The notes beneath the pieces are model-generated. The model was not told the origin of the DNA and ran no database searches. It saw nothing but the letters and a program-made list of their open reading frames with translations. Source: UBA10908 sp964608965 (lineage in GTDB: Bacteria > Bacillota > Clostridia > Peptostreptococcales > Anaerovoracaceae). From it: a stretch of DNA of 64,000 nucleotides. The translations under genes and the position numbers were made by a program. The DNA lies in the NCBI GenBank assembly GCA_964608965.1, contig CAZSPZ010000003.1, forward strand, positions 48,925-112,924, in the 5' to 3' direction. Shown in pieces: positions 7,067-15,360 of the stretch. How positions within the stretch are numbered: the first letter of the stretch is position 1; every line of letters starts with the position of its first letter.

Positions 7067-9694
7067 CTAACGGTTCAGGAGGTTTTCCGCCATAGCAAAA
7101 GCTTCCGGTAATTTGGATAAATCCTTTGCGCCGGCTTGCGCCATATCTGCCTTACCGCCGCCGCCGCCGCCTGCGGCTTTCGCAATTTCTTTAATCATGT
7201 TTCCGGCATGATATCCTTTATCGAGCAAGTCGTCTGAAACAGAAACCATAATCGTCGCCTTCTCGTCAGCCACAGCCGCAAAGACCATAACAATCGATTT
7301 TTCTGTTTCTTTGATCGTATCAGATAAGTTTCTAAGATTGTTAATATCTGAATTTTCGAAAATTTTCGTGAGCAAGCGAATGCCTTTAATAACTTTGGCC
7401 TCCTCCAGCATCGTGGAAAGACCCGCGCCCATCGATGTCTGCTTATATTGCTCTATCTCTTTTTTCAACAATCTCATTTCCTCTGAAAGCGCTTCCACTT
7501 TACGGAGGAGTCCAGCCGGATTTGTTTTAAGAATTTCAGAAATGCCGGAAATGACAGCTTGTTCTTTTGTCAATAAATCTTTCACACTGTTTCCGGTAAT
7601 GGCTTCTATTCTTCTGACGCCGGCTGCAACGCCATATTCTGATAATATCTTTATAGAACCTATTTGGCCTATATTCGATACGTGGGTGCCACCGCAAAGC
7701 TCCATACTGAAGTCATCCACGGTAATCACTCTTACATCCTTGCCATATTTCTCGCCGAATAAAGCCGCAGCGCCCATTTTTTTTGCATCCTCTATAGGCA
7801 TAACCTTTGCGTGAACTTCCTTGAATTTTAGGATTTCCGCGTTGATAATATCTTCGATTTTTTGGAGGTCTTCTTTTGACAATGCCTCGAAATGCGTAAA
7901 ATCAAAGCGAAGCATGTCTTTTGTAACATAGGAGCCTGCTTGTTCTACGTGATTTCCCAAAACCATTTTTAACGATTGATGCAGCAAGTGAGTGGCTGTG
8001 TGGTTTCTTGCGACTGCATTTCTGTTCGAAGCGCTTATCTCCGCGCTGACGATGTCATTGGGTGCAATTTCTCCGGCGTTGATTTTTACTTTGTGGACAT
8101 ATACGCCTTTCACTTTTATTGTGTCTAAAACTGTGGCATCCAATCCCGCTCCGGTAAGTTTTCCGCAATCTCCTGTCTGGCCTCCGCCTTCGCCGTAAAA
8201 AGGCGTTTTATCGAGTATAATGCGGACTTCTTCTCCCTCTCCGGCAGATTTGAGCGCACTCATTCCCTTAACAATGCCCAGAACCTTTGATTCGCTTTTA
8301 TCATTCTCATAGCCGATAAATCCCGTCTTTGGAAAATGTTTGTACATTGCGGCTTCGTCGGTCCACCCTTCTCCTGTTTCAGTTTTTCTTGCTGCTCTGG
8401 CCATTTCGCGCTGCGCCTGCATATTTGCTGTAAAGCCTGTTTCATCAACCGTACATCCGTTTTCTTCCGCTATTTCTTTTGTGAGCTCCAGCGGGAAGCC
8501 AAACGTATCATAAAGCTTAAAAATTTGCTCGCCGGACAGCTCTGTTTTCCCCTTACCTTTTAGATCTTTAATATAATCGTCCAAAATTTCGGAGCCTTGA
8601 TCAATGGTTTGTGCAAATTTATCTTCTTCTACGGATATGATTTTTTTAATGTAATCACGGCGTGCCACCAATTCTCCGTAAGCAGATCCTGATGTCTCGA
8701 CCACTTTTTCAGACAGCTTTGCAAGGAATGGCTTTTTTAATCCCAATAATCTGCCGTGTCTGGCCGCTCTTCGAAGCAGTCTTCTTAAAACATATCCTCT
8801 GCCTTCGTTGCTTGGCAAAATCCCGTCTGCAATCATAAAACATACCGTACGTACATGATCGGTTATCACGCGTATGGAAACATCCGAAACAACTTCTCCA
8901 TCGTGATACTCCACGCCTGAAATCTTTACAACTTCGTCTAAAATAGCGCGCATGGTATCGATAGCATATATAGAATCAACATTTTGCATGATACAGGCCA
9001 GGCGTTCAAGCCCCATCCCTGTATCTATATTCGGATGAGCAAGCGGCACATAGGATCCGTCTTCTTGACGGTCAAATTGTGTGAACACATAGTTCCAAAA
9101 TTCAAGATATCTGTCACAATCACACCCCGGTTTGCAATCGGGACTCCCGCAACCATAAGATTCTCCCCTGTCAAAATAAACTTCGGAGCACGGACCGCAA
9201 GGGCCAGTGCCGATTTCCCAAAAATTATCATCTTTCCCAAGGCGGACAATTCGCTCTGCCGGTAAATTGACTATCTCTCTCCAAAGATCAAAAGCTTCGT
9301 CATCTTCTTCGTATATGGTAGCCCAAAGCTTATCTTCCGGCATTTCCAAAACTTTTGTGATGAATTCCCATCCCCAGGCAATGGCTTCTCGTTTGAAATA
9401 GTCACCGAAGGAGAAATTTCCCAACATTTCAAAAAAAGTAGCGTGCCGTGCTGTTTTTCCGACGTTGTCGATATCACCTGTTCTGATACATTTCTGACAA
9501 GTTGTCATGCGCTTTTTGGGCGGAATCTCGGCGCCTGAAAAATAGGGTTTTAAAGGAGCCATTCCTGAGTTGATCAGCAGCAAACTTTTATCCTTTTCCG
9601 GAACCAGGGAAAAGCTGCCTCTTGGATAATGATCTTTTGAGACAAAAAAGTCTTGGAACATCTGTCTGAGTTCGTTTACACCTGTGTATTTCAT
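7067..9694 (-). CDS. alaS: Alanyl-tRNA synthetase
   Basis: The product has 875 residues and is of full length. It charges tRNA-Ala in the cytoplasm. The class II catalytic core lies at the N-terminus (FVSKDHYPRGSFSLVP, then the RTGDIDNVGKTARHATFFEMLGNFSFGDYF region). The editing domain carries the zinc-binding HxxxH (HTATHLLH) and CGGTH motifs, and the DHHA1 domain ends in a glycine-rich segment (AAGGGGGGK). ATG at 9694 is chosen because AAGGAGGAG lies 7 bases ahead and a T-box terminator occupies the space just upstream. The longer frame to 9733 runs into the leader. Confidence 0.97.
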   Translation of the reverse strand: MKYTGVNELRQMFQDFFVSKDHYPRGSFSLVPEKDKSLLLINSGMAPLKPYFSGAEIPPKKRMTTCQKCIRTGDIDNVGKTARHATFFEMLGNFSFGDYFKREAIAWGWEFITKVLEMPEDKLWATIYEEDDEAFDLWREIVNLPAERIVRLGKDDNFWEIGTGPCGPCSEVYFDRGESYGCGSPDCKPGCDCDRYLEFWNYVFTQFDRQEDGSYVPLAHPNIDTGMGLERLACIMQNVDSIYAIDTMRAILDEVVKISGVEYHDGEVVSDVSIRVITDHVRTVCFMIADGILPSNEGRGYVLRRLLRRAARHGRLLGLKKPFLAKLSEKVVETSGSAYGELVARRDYIKKIISVEEDKFAQTIDQGSEILDDYIKDLKGKGKTELSGEQIFKLYDTFGFPLELTKEIAEENGCTVDETGFTANMQAQREMARAARKTETGEGWTDEAAMYKHFPKTGFIGYENDKSESKVLGIVKGMSALKSAGEGEEVRIILDKTPFYGEGGGQTGDCGKLTGAGLDATVLDTIKVKGVYVHKVKINAGEIAPNDIVSAEISASNRNAVARNHTATHLLHQSLKMVLGNHVEQAGSYVTKDMLRFDFTHFEALSKEDLQKIEDIINAEILKFKEVHAKVMPIEDAKKMGAAALFGEKYGKDVRVITVDDFSMELCGGTHVSNIGQIGSIKILSEYGVAAGVRRIEAITGNSVKDLLTKEQAVISGISEILKTNPAGLLRKVEALSEEMRLLKKEIEQYKQTSMGAGLSTMLEEAKVIKGIRLLTKIFENSDINNLRNLSDTIKETEKSIVMVFAAVADEKATIMVSVSDDLLDKGYHAGNMIKEIAKAAGGGGGGKADMAQAGAKDLSKLPEAFAMAENLLNR

Positions 9695-9714
9695 GTCGCT
9701 CCTCCTTATTGGTA

Positions 9715-9911
9715 AATAAAAAACCCGCCCCACATAGGGACGAGTTATTCTCGCGGTACCACCCTAATTACCTTGCAAGCAAGGTCTCTCAATTCGGTGC
9801 AGGCTCCAAGACGGCTTCTCTTAATCGCTTACAGAAGGCTTCCACCATCCCCTCTTCTCTATGCTAAGCCTATTAAAATACTACTTCTCTTCTTCGCCTT
9901 ATTGAAATATG
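9715..9911 (-). promoter_or_regulatory. T-box riboswitch leader of alaS
   Basis: The conserved T-box sequence AGGGTGGTACCGCG is present on the minus strand (9752-9765). A stem that can form a terminator follows at once: CTCGTCCC/GGGGCGGG (9724-9744) and a T-run. The leader of about 190 bases should sense uncharged tRNA-Ala and allow read-through into alaS. Stem I is short and the specifier codon is not certain by eye; GCA or GCC in the segment near 9801-9808 are candidates. Confidence 0.9.
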
Positions 9912-9916
9912 TGCTC

Positions 9917-9945
9917 ATTCTAACGAAGTAAACGAAAGTTGTCAA
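9917..9945 (-). promoter_or_regulatory. Promoter of the alaS T-box transcript
   Basis: TTGACA (9940-9945) and TAGAAT (9917-9922) are separated by exactly 17 bases. The promoter starts 9 bases after the mnmA stop and places the transcription start at the beginning of the T-box leader. Confidence 0.8.
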
Positions 9946-9953
9946 GCGGTTTA

Positions 9954-11027
9954 TCAGAGAATGATTCCGCCGCCGATAATCACATCTTCTCTGTAAAATA
10001 CAGCCGATTGACCCGGCGTCGGTGCTCTTTGCGGTTCAAAAAAACGTAAAAACGGTCGGGATTCGCCATCTTGTAATAATATCGCCTTGGAAGGTTTTGC
10101 CGTATAGCGCAATTTTGCATGCACTTCCAGGTTTTGATATTCAGCGGGGACAGTGCCGCAATCTTCAAACTGTGTGTAAAATGCATTCTCAAAATACACA
10201 TCCGTCTTATATAGTTCTGATTCTTCGCCCAATGTGACGGTATTTTCGTCTTGATTCATCTTCACTACATACATTGGCTTCCCGAAAGTTTTTTCCAGGC
10301 CTTTTCGCTGTCCGATTGTATAATTGATCAAACCATGGTGAATTCCCAGAATATTATTATCTTTATCAATAAAATTTCCAAAAGGTGAATCGATCATACG
10401 GTTGGTTAAAAAGTCTTTGTATGAGCCTTCTTTAACGAAACATATATCCTGACTGTCTTTTGTTTCCGCATTCATCATATCCTTGCTCCGAAGGAGTTCT
10501 CTGGTTGATTCCTTGGATTCCATTTCGCCTAAAGGAAAAATAACACGCTTCAGGACACGGCTTGAAAGTCGATAGAGCATATAAGACTGATCTTTTTTTT
10601 CACTTCTCGCACGGCGAACAAAAGAAAAATCTTCGGTCGAATTGAAAACACGGGCATAATGACCTGTCGCAATATTTTCTATGCCCAGCTTGTCTGCGGT
10701 TTTTTCCAGTACATTAAATTTTATAAGAGGGTTGCACATAATGCAGGGATTGGGCGTACGGCCACTCTTGTAGTCGTTGCAAAACGCAGAGATTACTTTT
10801 TTGTCGAATGCCGAAGAAACATCTTTAAACAAAAGCGGCATGGAAAGCTGGGCTGCCACAGCAGAAATAAAGTCCTTTTCTTTTAAAGAATTGTCGTTCG
10901 CGGGCAGCGTGTTAAAATTCAATCCGGTTACCGTATAGCCCTGTTTTCTTAACAATAAAACTGCAGCGGTGCTGTCTGCACCGCCGCTAAAACCCAATAG
11001 AACACCTTTATTGAGAGATTTTTCCAT
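9954..11027 (-). CDS. mnmA: tRNA-specific 2-thiouridylase MnmA
   Basis: The product has 357 residues. It makes the 2-thio group of U34 in tRNAs for Lys, Glu and Gln in the cytoplasm. Visible features are the PP-loop SGGADS (about 15-20), the first catalytic cysteine in NPCIMCN (about 92-98), the second in SQDICFVKEGSYKDFL (about 190-205), and the C-terminal barrel. The start overlaps ynzC by 20 bases, which suggests translational coupling. No iscS-type partner is beside it. Confidence 0.95.
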   Translation of the reverse strand: MEKSLNKGVLLGFSGGADSTAAVLLLRKQGYTVTGLNFNTLPANDNSLKEKDFISAVAAQLSMPLLFKDVSSAFDKKVISAFCNDYKSGRTPNPCIMCNPLIKFNVLEKTADKLGIENIATGHYARVFNSTEDFSFVRRARSEKKDQSYMLYRLSSRVLKRVIFPLGEMESKESTRELLRSKDMMNAETKDSQDICFVKEGSYKDFLTNRMIDSPFGNFIDKDNNILGIHHGLINYTIGQRKGLEKTFGKPMYVVKMNQDENTVTLGEESELYKTDVYFENAFYTQFEDCGTVPAEYQNLEVHAKLRYTAKPSKAILLQDGESRPFLRFFEPQRAPTPGQSAVFYREDVIIGGGIIL

Positions 11028-11217
11028 TGTTCAGCCTCGGATCATCAGGTTCTACGATTTCTATATTTTCCAATTGTTGTTTAAATCGGCATCGAAAATC
11101 CTGCAAAAATTTTGCGCGAAGATCGGCTTGTTCCATTATTTCCTCTTCGCTGAGTCCTTGTGTTTTCTTTTTTGCCGCCAATTCGTTAATTCTGGCAATT
11201 TCGCAATCTTTTAGCAT
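11008..11217 (-). CDS. ynzC: DUF896 (YnzC family) protein
   Basis: This 69-residue protein matches the DUF896 pattern: IARINELAAKKKTQGLSEEE followed by an E-x-x-x-LR-x-x-(Y/F)L-x-x-F helix pair. The B. subtilis member forms a small helical hairpin of unknown function linked to the SOS-induced yneA region. Here it leads a two-gene operon with mnmA and has its own promoter upstream. Confidence 0.85.
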   Translation of the reverse strand: MLKDCEIARINELAAKKKTQGLSEEEIMEQADLRAKFLQDFRCRFKQQLENIEIVEPDDPRLNNGKISQ

Positions 11218-11248
11218 GTTTCACCGTTTCTTTCGATATTTCCGCTAA

Positions 11249-11278
11249 AATATAGCATAAGCGCCGTGGTTTTGTCAA
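11249..11278 (-). promoter_or_regulatory. Promoter of ynzC-mnmA
   Basis: TTGACA (11273-11278) and TATATT (11249-11254) are separated by 18 bases, about 32 bases before the ynzC start. Confidence 0.75.
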
Positions 11279-11287
11279 TTACAGGCC

Positions 11288-11791
11288 TTATTCGATTGCG
11301 ATATAATCCTTGATTTTGGAATAGGTTGCATCTCCGATGCCGTTCACTTCGTTTATTTCCTCTATCGAAGTGAACCCGCCAAATTCCTCCCTATACGCGA
11401 TGATATTTTGGGATTTTGTCGGACCTATTCCCTTTAAACATTGCAGCTCTTCGCTGTCTGCCGTATTAATATTGATTTTGCCGCTTTGCGTCGCTGCTCC
11501 CATGTTTTGCTCGCCGGGAGATTTCTCTGATGACAGATCTTGCTCGCCGGAAACTTTTTCTGAAAGCTGGTCTTGCTCGCCGGAAGATACCTCGGATGGC
11601 ATGTTTTGCTCGCCGGATAATCCCTGCGAAATCTGGTTTTCCCCTTCTGCCGCTTGCTCAATCACTATATCTGAATCTGCCTCCCGTGTTGTCAAATAGT
11701 TCATGATTCCTTTTGATGCAACTAAAATGCACAATAAACTTACGACAACACGCTTTACACAGGATAGTTGAGCTTTGTTCATCTTTTTCAA
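11288..11791 (-). CDS. comEA: ComEA-like helix-hairpin-helix protein with SGEQ-repeat linker
   Basis: The protein has about 167 residues with one N-terminal membrane segment (VVVSLLCILVASKGI). A low-complexity linker with five spaced GEQ motifs follows, then a C-terminal double helix-hairpin-helix domain (ININTADSEELQCLKGIGP, then EINEVNGIGDATYSKIKDYI). ComEA binds incoming DNA at the membrane during natural transformation. The usual SLBB domain between anchor and HhH is missing. The start is placed at TTG 11791 because GGAGGAGGT sits 4-5 bases ahead; ATG at 11809 lies before that site. No comEC is next to it, so a DNA-uptake role here is inferred from the family. Confidence 0.8.
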   Translation of the reverse strand: MKKMNKAQLSCVKRVVVSLLCILVASKGIMNYLTTREADSDIVIEQAAEGENQISQGLSGEQNMPSEVSSGEQDQLSEKVSGEQDLSSEKSPGEQNMGAATQSGKININTADSEELQCLKGIGPTKSQNIIAYREEFGGFTSIEEINEVNGIGDATYSKIKDYIAIE

Positions 11792-11831
11792 TGGTACCTC
11801 CTCCACCATACTTCCGTTTCATCGCGGCTTT

Positions 11832-11860
11832 ATTATATAGTATCCAAAAGGAGAAAACAA
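11832..11860 (-). promoter_or_regulatory. Promoter of the comEA-like gene
   Basis: TTGTTT (11855-11860) and TATAAT (11832-11837) are separated by 17 bases. It is divergent from the nitroreductase promoter about 45 bases away. Confidence 0.65.
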
Positions 11861-11902
11861 TCATTATATTCCATTTTTACCATAATAATACATTATACAT
11901 TC

Positions 11903-11931
11903 TTGATTACCCGTCGCTTACGAGTTATACT
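11903..11931 (+). promoter_or_regulatory. Promoter of the ferredoxin-nitroreductase gene
   Basis: TTGATT (11903-11908) and TATACT (11926-11931) are separated by 17 bases, 35 bases before the start codon. Confidence 0.7.
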
Positions 11932-11966
11932 GATGCTAATAAAATGAGAACGGGGAGGAAAAATTT

Positions 11967-12749
11967 ATGATAGAAATTAACAATACCCTTTGTACATCCT
12001 GCGGCGAATGTGTCAGAATATGCGAAACCAGAGATATAGAAATGACGGATCAAGGAGCTCGCCCTTTAGGGTCCAACTGTAGCGAATGCGGCCATTGTGT
12101 GGCTATTTGCCCAACTTGCGCCATTGAACTTGTAGGATATGACAACAGCGAAATAAAAGAATATGACGCTCAAGATTTTTGCGTTGATCCGGAAAAACTT
12201 CTTAATTTCATGAAATTCCGACGAAGCACGAGAGCATTTTCCCCTAAAAAAATAGAAAAAGAAAAAATCGATATCATTCTTGAGTCAGGACGTTACAGCC
12301 CTACCGCCTGCAATTATCAAAACCTGCGATATGTAGTCGTTGAAAAAGAAATGGATCATGTCCGGGAGCTGCTTTGGAAAGGCGCTGCGGCATATGCGGA
12401 AAAAGACGGCGATCAATACCTCTTGACACGCTATCATGAATACTTATCCAGCGAAAAATCTTCCGATGCGCTGCTTTATCATTGCAGCCAGCTGATTTTC
12501 ATCCTTGCACCCAACGAAAACGATGCTTGCATCGCCTCTTCCAGAATGGAACTGATGGCAAACTCTCTGGGCCTTGGAGCCTTATATTTAGGGTATTGCA
12601 AGCTGGCAGTGGAAGCATCCGAGCAATTGCAGGAATACCTTAAGGAAAATGAACACAGCAAGACACAGGCCGTTTTGGCCGTAGGATATCCGGATGTAAT
12701 ATGGAAGCGCACAGCGCCAAGAAAGCCACTTAAAGTCACTTGGAGATAA
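11967..12749 (+). CDS. Nitroreductase with N-terminal 2x[4Fe-4S] ferredoxin domain
   Basis: The protein has 260 residues. Residues about 1-60 hold two ferredoxin cysteine groups (CTSCGECVRIC, and CSECGHCVAICP). Residues about 75-260 form an FMN-dependent nitroreductase domain (FMKFRRSTRAFSPKKIEKE, SPTACNYQN, and C-terminal VGYPDVIWKRTAPRK). Proteins of this layout reduce nitro compounds or quinone-like substrates with electrons from low-potential ferredoxin instead of NAD(P)H. A GGGAGG site lies ahead of ATG at 11967. It is a single-gene unit that runs into a shared terminator, and its substrate is unknown. Confidence 0.9.
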   Translation: MIEINNTLCTSCGECVRICETRDIEMTDQGARPLGSNCSECGHCVAICPTCAIELVGYDNSEIKEYDAQDFCVDPEKLLNFMKFRRSTRAFSPKKIEKEKIDIILESGRYSPTACNYQNLRYVVVEKEMDHVRELLWKGAAAYAEKDGDQYLLTRYHEYLSSEKSSDALLYHCSQLIFILAPNENDACIASSRMELMANSLGLGALYLGYCKLAVEASEQLQEYLKENEHSKTQAVLAVGYPDVIWKRTAPRKPLKVTWR

Positions 12750-12754
12750 CAAAA

Positions 12755-12775
12755 AACCCCGGCAATACCGAGGTT
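12755..12775 (-). terminator. Shared terminator between convergent genes
   Basis: AACCTCGG/CCGGGGTT with a 5-base loop is followed by a T-run on the minus strand (one G-U pair). On the plus strand the same stem has one C-A mismatch, so it works best for the minus-strand radical-SAM operon and also lies just after the nitroreductase stop. Confidence 0.75.
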
Positions 12776-12783
12776 TTTATTGT

Positions 12784-13506
12784 TTAATGGGAGACGACAG
12801 CTGCCGCATACGTATATTCCCCAAGAGAAACCAGTTGATCTCCTTCTTGAATATACATATCCTTTCTGCATACTCTGGACAAATCTTTATGAAAAGGTTC
12901 ATGGAGAAACTCGCAAAGCGCTTCCGCGAGATTGAGCGGGTTAAGGCTTTCATTGCTCGCAGAGCGCAAAATCATATACAGAATGATTCCATCCGGAGCC
13001 ACAGATTCTAATTCCATCGTGCGAATAAAGCTTTTGATATCCTTTAATATGGTTTTCTGTGTCTTTTTATCTCTTTTGTTTACAGTAATAATATTCTGTT
13101 CGCAAAACTCTTTTAATCTTTCGTTGATGCTTTCTGTATGCTCAAGCGGAAGGTAGACCTCATACTTTGCAAATTCAACAATAGAAGACAAAGTTTTGCC
13201 TGTTAACGGCAAAACCCTCCCGTCAAAAAATTTTATTCCGGAAGGCAAGGCTTCGTTGATTGCAGAAAGCATTTCATCTATGACTTTTTCCTCTGCCGTT
13301 TCAATTTCAAAATAATCGGAATCTGTTTCAAACCCCAGAGAAAGAGGTTGAACAATACTGATTTTCGGATGTGGATTGTATCCCAGAGAATATATGAGGC
13401 CTATATTTGCTCTTCTCATGGCTCTGGTAAACACTCGCTGGAGGTCTAAGTGCGATATGAAACGCATATTTCCCAATTTATAAAATTTAAAAACATACCG
13501 ACTCAT
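12784..13506 (-). CDS. Radical-SAM-linked protein (TIGR03936/DUF2344)
   Basis: This 240-residue protein belongs to the family always found beside or fused to the TIGR03960 radical SAM protein. The recognisable segments are KFYKLGNMRFISHLDLQRV, FTRAMRRANI and YSLGYNPHPKISIVQPLSLG. ATG at 13506 overlaps the radical-SAM stop as ATGA, so the two are translationally coupled; the longer frame to 13551 lies inside that gene. The role of the pair is not established, though the usual neighbourhood of ribosomal protein genes suggests RNA or ribosome modification. Confidence 0.88.
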   Translation of the reverse strand: MSRYVFKFYKLGNMRFISHLDLQRVFTRAMRRANIGLIYSLGYNPHPKISIVQPLSLGFETDSDYFEIETAEEKVIDEMLSAINEALPSGIKFFDGRVLPLTGKTLSSIVEFAKYEVYLPLEHTESINERLKEFCEQNIITVNKRDKKTQKTILKDIKSFIRTMELESVAPDGIILYMILRSASNESLNPLNLAEALCEFLHEPFHKDLSRVCRKDMYIQEGDQLVSLGEYTYAAAVVSH

Positions 13507-15353
13507 AAAGCGCCACCCCACCGACATTCCGTGTGGTAATTTACACCGCAATCATTACAGCCCAAACGGCAATCCGGTGTTGTTTCAGCTTTTCTTGCAG
13601 TTTCCCACTCTTTGATGAAAAATTCTTTTGTGACACCGCAATCAATGATATCCCAAGGCATAGCAGACGCAGGGTCAATCTCGTTAAAAGCAAAATAATC
13701 GAGCCCTATGTTGCACTCATCCAGCGCTTCTTTCCATGCCTTTGCATTGAAATGCTCAGTCCATGCGTCAAAACTGCAGCCTTTTTGCTGCGCCTTGATT
13801 AATACGTCGCTCAGGCGGCGATCACCTCTTGCAAACAAAGCTTCCAAATGGCTTGAGTACGTGCCGTGATAACGAAAAGTTACGCCTTTAATCTTTCGCA
13901 GCTGATCTTTTAAATAAAAATGCTTTCTCTCAAATTCTTTTTCGCTGTCTTGAGCACACCACATAAAAGGCGTGTACGGCTTTGGCACAAAGTTGGAAAT
14001 GCTTACGGCCACAGTGAACCTTCCCTTTTTGTTTCCGTTTTTTACAAAAGCAAGATCCATGATGTTTCGTGCAAGAGCGCAAATGCCATCCAAATCTTCG
14101 TCGGTTTCCGTAGGAAGTCCGATCATAAAATACAGCTTGACGGAAGTCCAGCCCAAATCAATCGCCTGATCAAGGGCAGTCATGATTTCTTTTTCGGAAA
14201 TATTTTTATTGATGACATCTCTGAGTCTTTGCGTGCCGGCTTCGGGAGCAAACGTCAATCCTGTCTTTTTAACGCCATGTATCTCTTCTAAAATTTCAAA
14301 GCTGAAATTATCAAGACGTAAAGAAGGTAAAGACAATCCGATCTGCTGTTTTTTGCAGTAGGACATCAAATCCATGACCATCGGTTCAAATTCGGAATGA
14401 TCGGAGGTGGACAAAGACAAAAGCGAAAGCTCTTGGTGCCCGCTGTTTTGCAACTGCTCTATTGCGAGACGCTCCACGCATTCTTTGCTTCGTTCTCGCA
14501 CCGGACGGTAAACCATGCCTGCCTGGCAAAATCGACAGCCTCTGCTGCAGCCTCGGAAAATTTCAACAACTGCCCTATCGTGAACAACTTCAATCAGCGG
14601 AACTATATTTTTTGTCGGAAAATCGATGGGATCTATATCAGAGACGATTGCTTTAAGAATTTTGTCCGGTGCGTTTGCATTTATTTTGTCATAACCGGAA
14701 TAAACCCCTGTATCGGTATATACCGGTCGATAAAACGAAGGAATATAAACCCCCTGCAAATGCGATATCTCTTCGCAAAACTCTGATTTTGAGCGTCCTG
14801 ACCCCTTCCAAAGGCCGTGACGTCGGCAGATTTCAGGAAGAAGTTCCTCCCCGTCGCCTAAAAGAATAATATCGAAAAAATCTGCCAGAGGTTCTGCATT
14901 AAAAGCACACGGACCTCCTGCGATAATGAACGGATCGTCCTTTGAGCGCTCCGAGGTTCGAAGTGGGATGTCTGCAAGGTCGAGCATATTGAGAATATTC
15001 GTATAAGAAAGCTCGTACTGGAGCGTGAACCCTACGAAATCCATCATTTTAAGTGAAGTTTTCGTCTCAAGAGTAAAAAGAGGCAATGCCTCTTTTCTCA
15101 TCGCCGCTTCCATATCTTTAGCCGGAGCAAAAACTCTCTCGCAATAAGTATGGTCGGTTTTATTCAGGAGATGATAAAGGATTTGCATTCCCATGTAAGA
15201 CATCCCGATTTCGTAGGTGTCAGGGAAACAAAATGCAAACCGCGTTTTTACTTTATCCGTATCCTTTTGTATGCTGTATAACTCTCCGCCGATATACCGT
15301 GCCGGTTTTTCTACCGATAAGAGCAATTTATCAAGCTTTTTCTGAAGTTCCAT
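13503..15353 (-). CDS. B12-binding-type radical SAM protein (TIGR03960)
   Basis: The protein has 616 residues. An N-terminal cobalamin-binding-like domain (TRFAFCFPDTYEIGMS, GGPCAFNAEP, LLGDGEE) is followed by a radical SAM core with CSRGCRFC (about residues 292-299) for the 4Fe-4S cluster, and a C-terminal segment with Cys motifs (CRLGCNDCG). ATG at 15353 is chosen because it follows the obg stop by 7 bases with AGGA ahead; an upstream frame would overlap obg. It acts with the TIGR03936 partner, and its reaction is unknown. RNase G (rng), often in this cluster in other Firmicutes, is not present. Confidence 0.88.
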   Translation of the reverse strand: MELQKKLDKLLLSVEKPARYIGGELYSIQKDTDKVKTRFAFCFPDTYEIGMSYMGMQILYHLLNKTDHTYCERVFAPAKDMEAAMRKEALPLFTLETKTSLKMMDFVGFTLQYELSYTNILNMLDLADIPLRTSERSKDDPFIIAGGPCAFNAEPLADFFDIILLGDGEELLPEICRRHGLWKGSGRSKSEFCEEISHLQGVYIPSFYRPVYTDTGVYSGYDKINANAPDKILKAIVSDIDPIDFPTKNIVPLIEVVHDRAVVEIFRGCSRGCRFCQAGMVYRPVRERSKECVERLAIEQLQNSGHQELSLLSLSTSDHSEFEPMVMDLMSYCKKQQIGLSLPSLRLDNFSFEILEEIHGVKKTGLTFAPEAGTQRLRDVINKNISEKEIMTALDQAIDLGWTSVKLYFMIGLPTETDEDLDGICALARNIMDLAFVKNGNKKGRFTVAVSISNFVPKPYTPFMWCAQDSEKEFERKHFYLKDQLRKIKGVTFRYHGTYSSHLEALFARGDRRLSDVLIKAQQKGCSFDAWTEHFNAKAWKEALDECNIGLDYFAFNEIDPASAMPWDIIDCGVTKEFFIKEWETARKAETTPDCRLGCNDCGVNYHTECRWGGAL

Positions 15354-15360
15354 GCTGTTC

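Noticed and set aside
11337..11699. Plus-strand frame across the comEA-like gene
   Set aside because: It mirrors the SGEQ repeat segment of a gene that has a promoter, start site and HhH domain on the minus strand.
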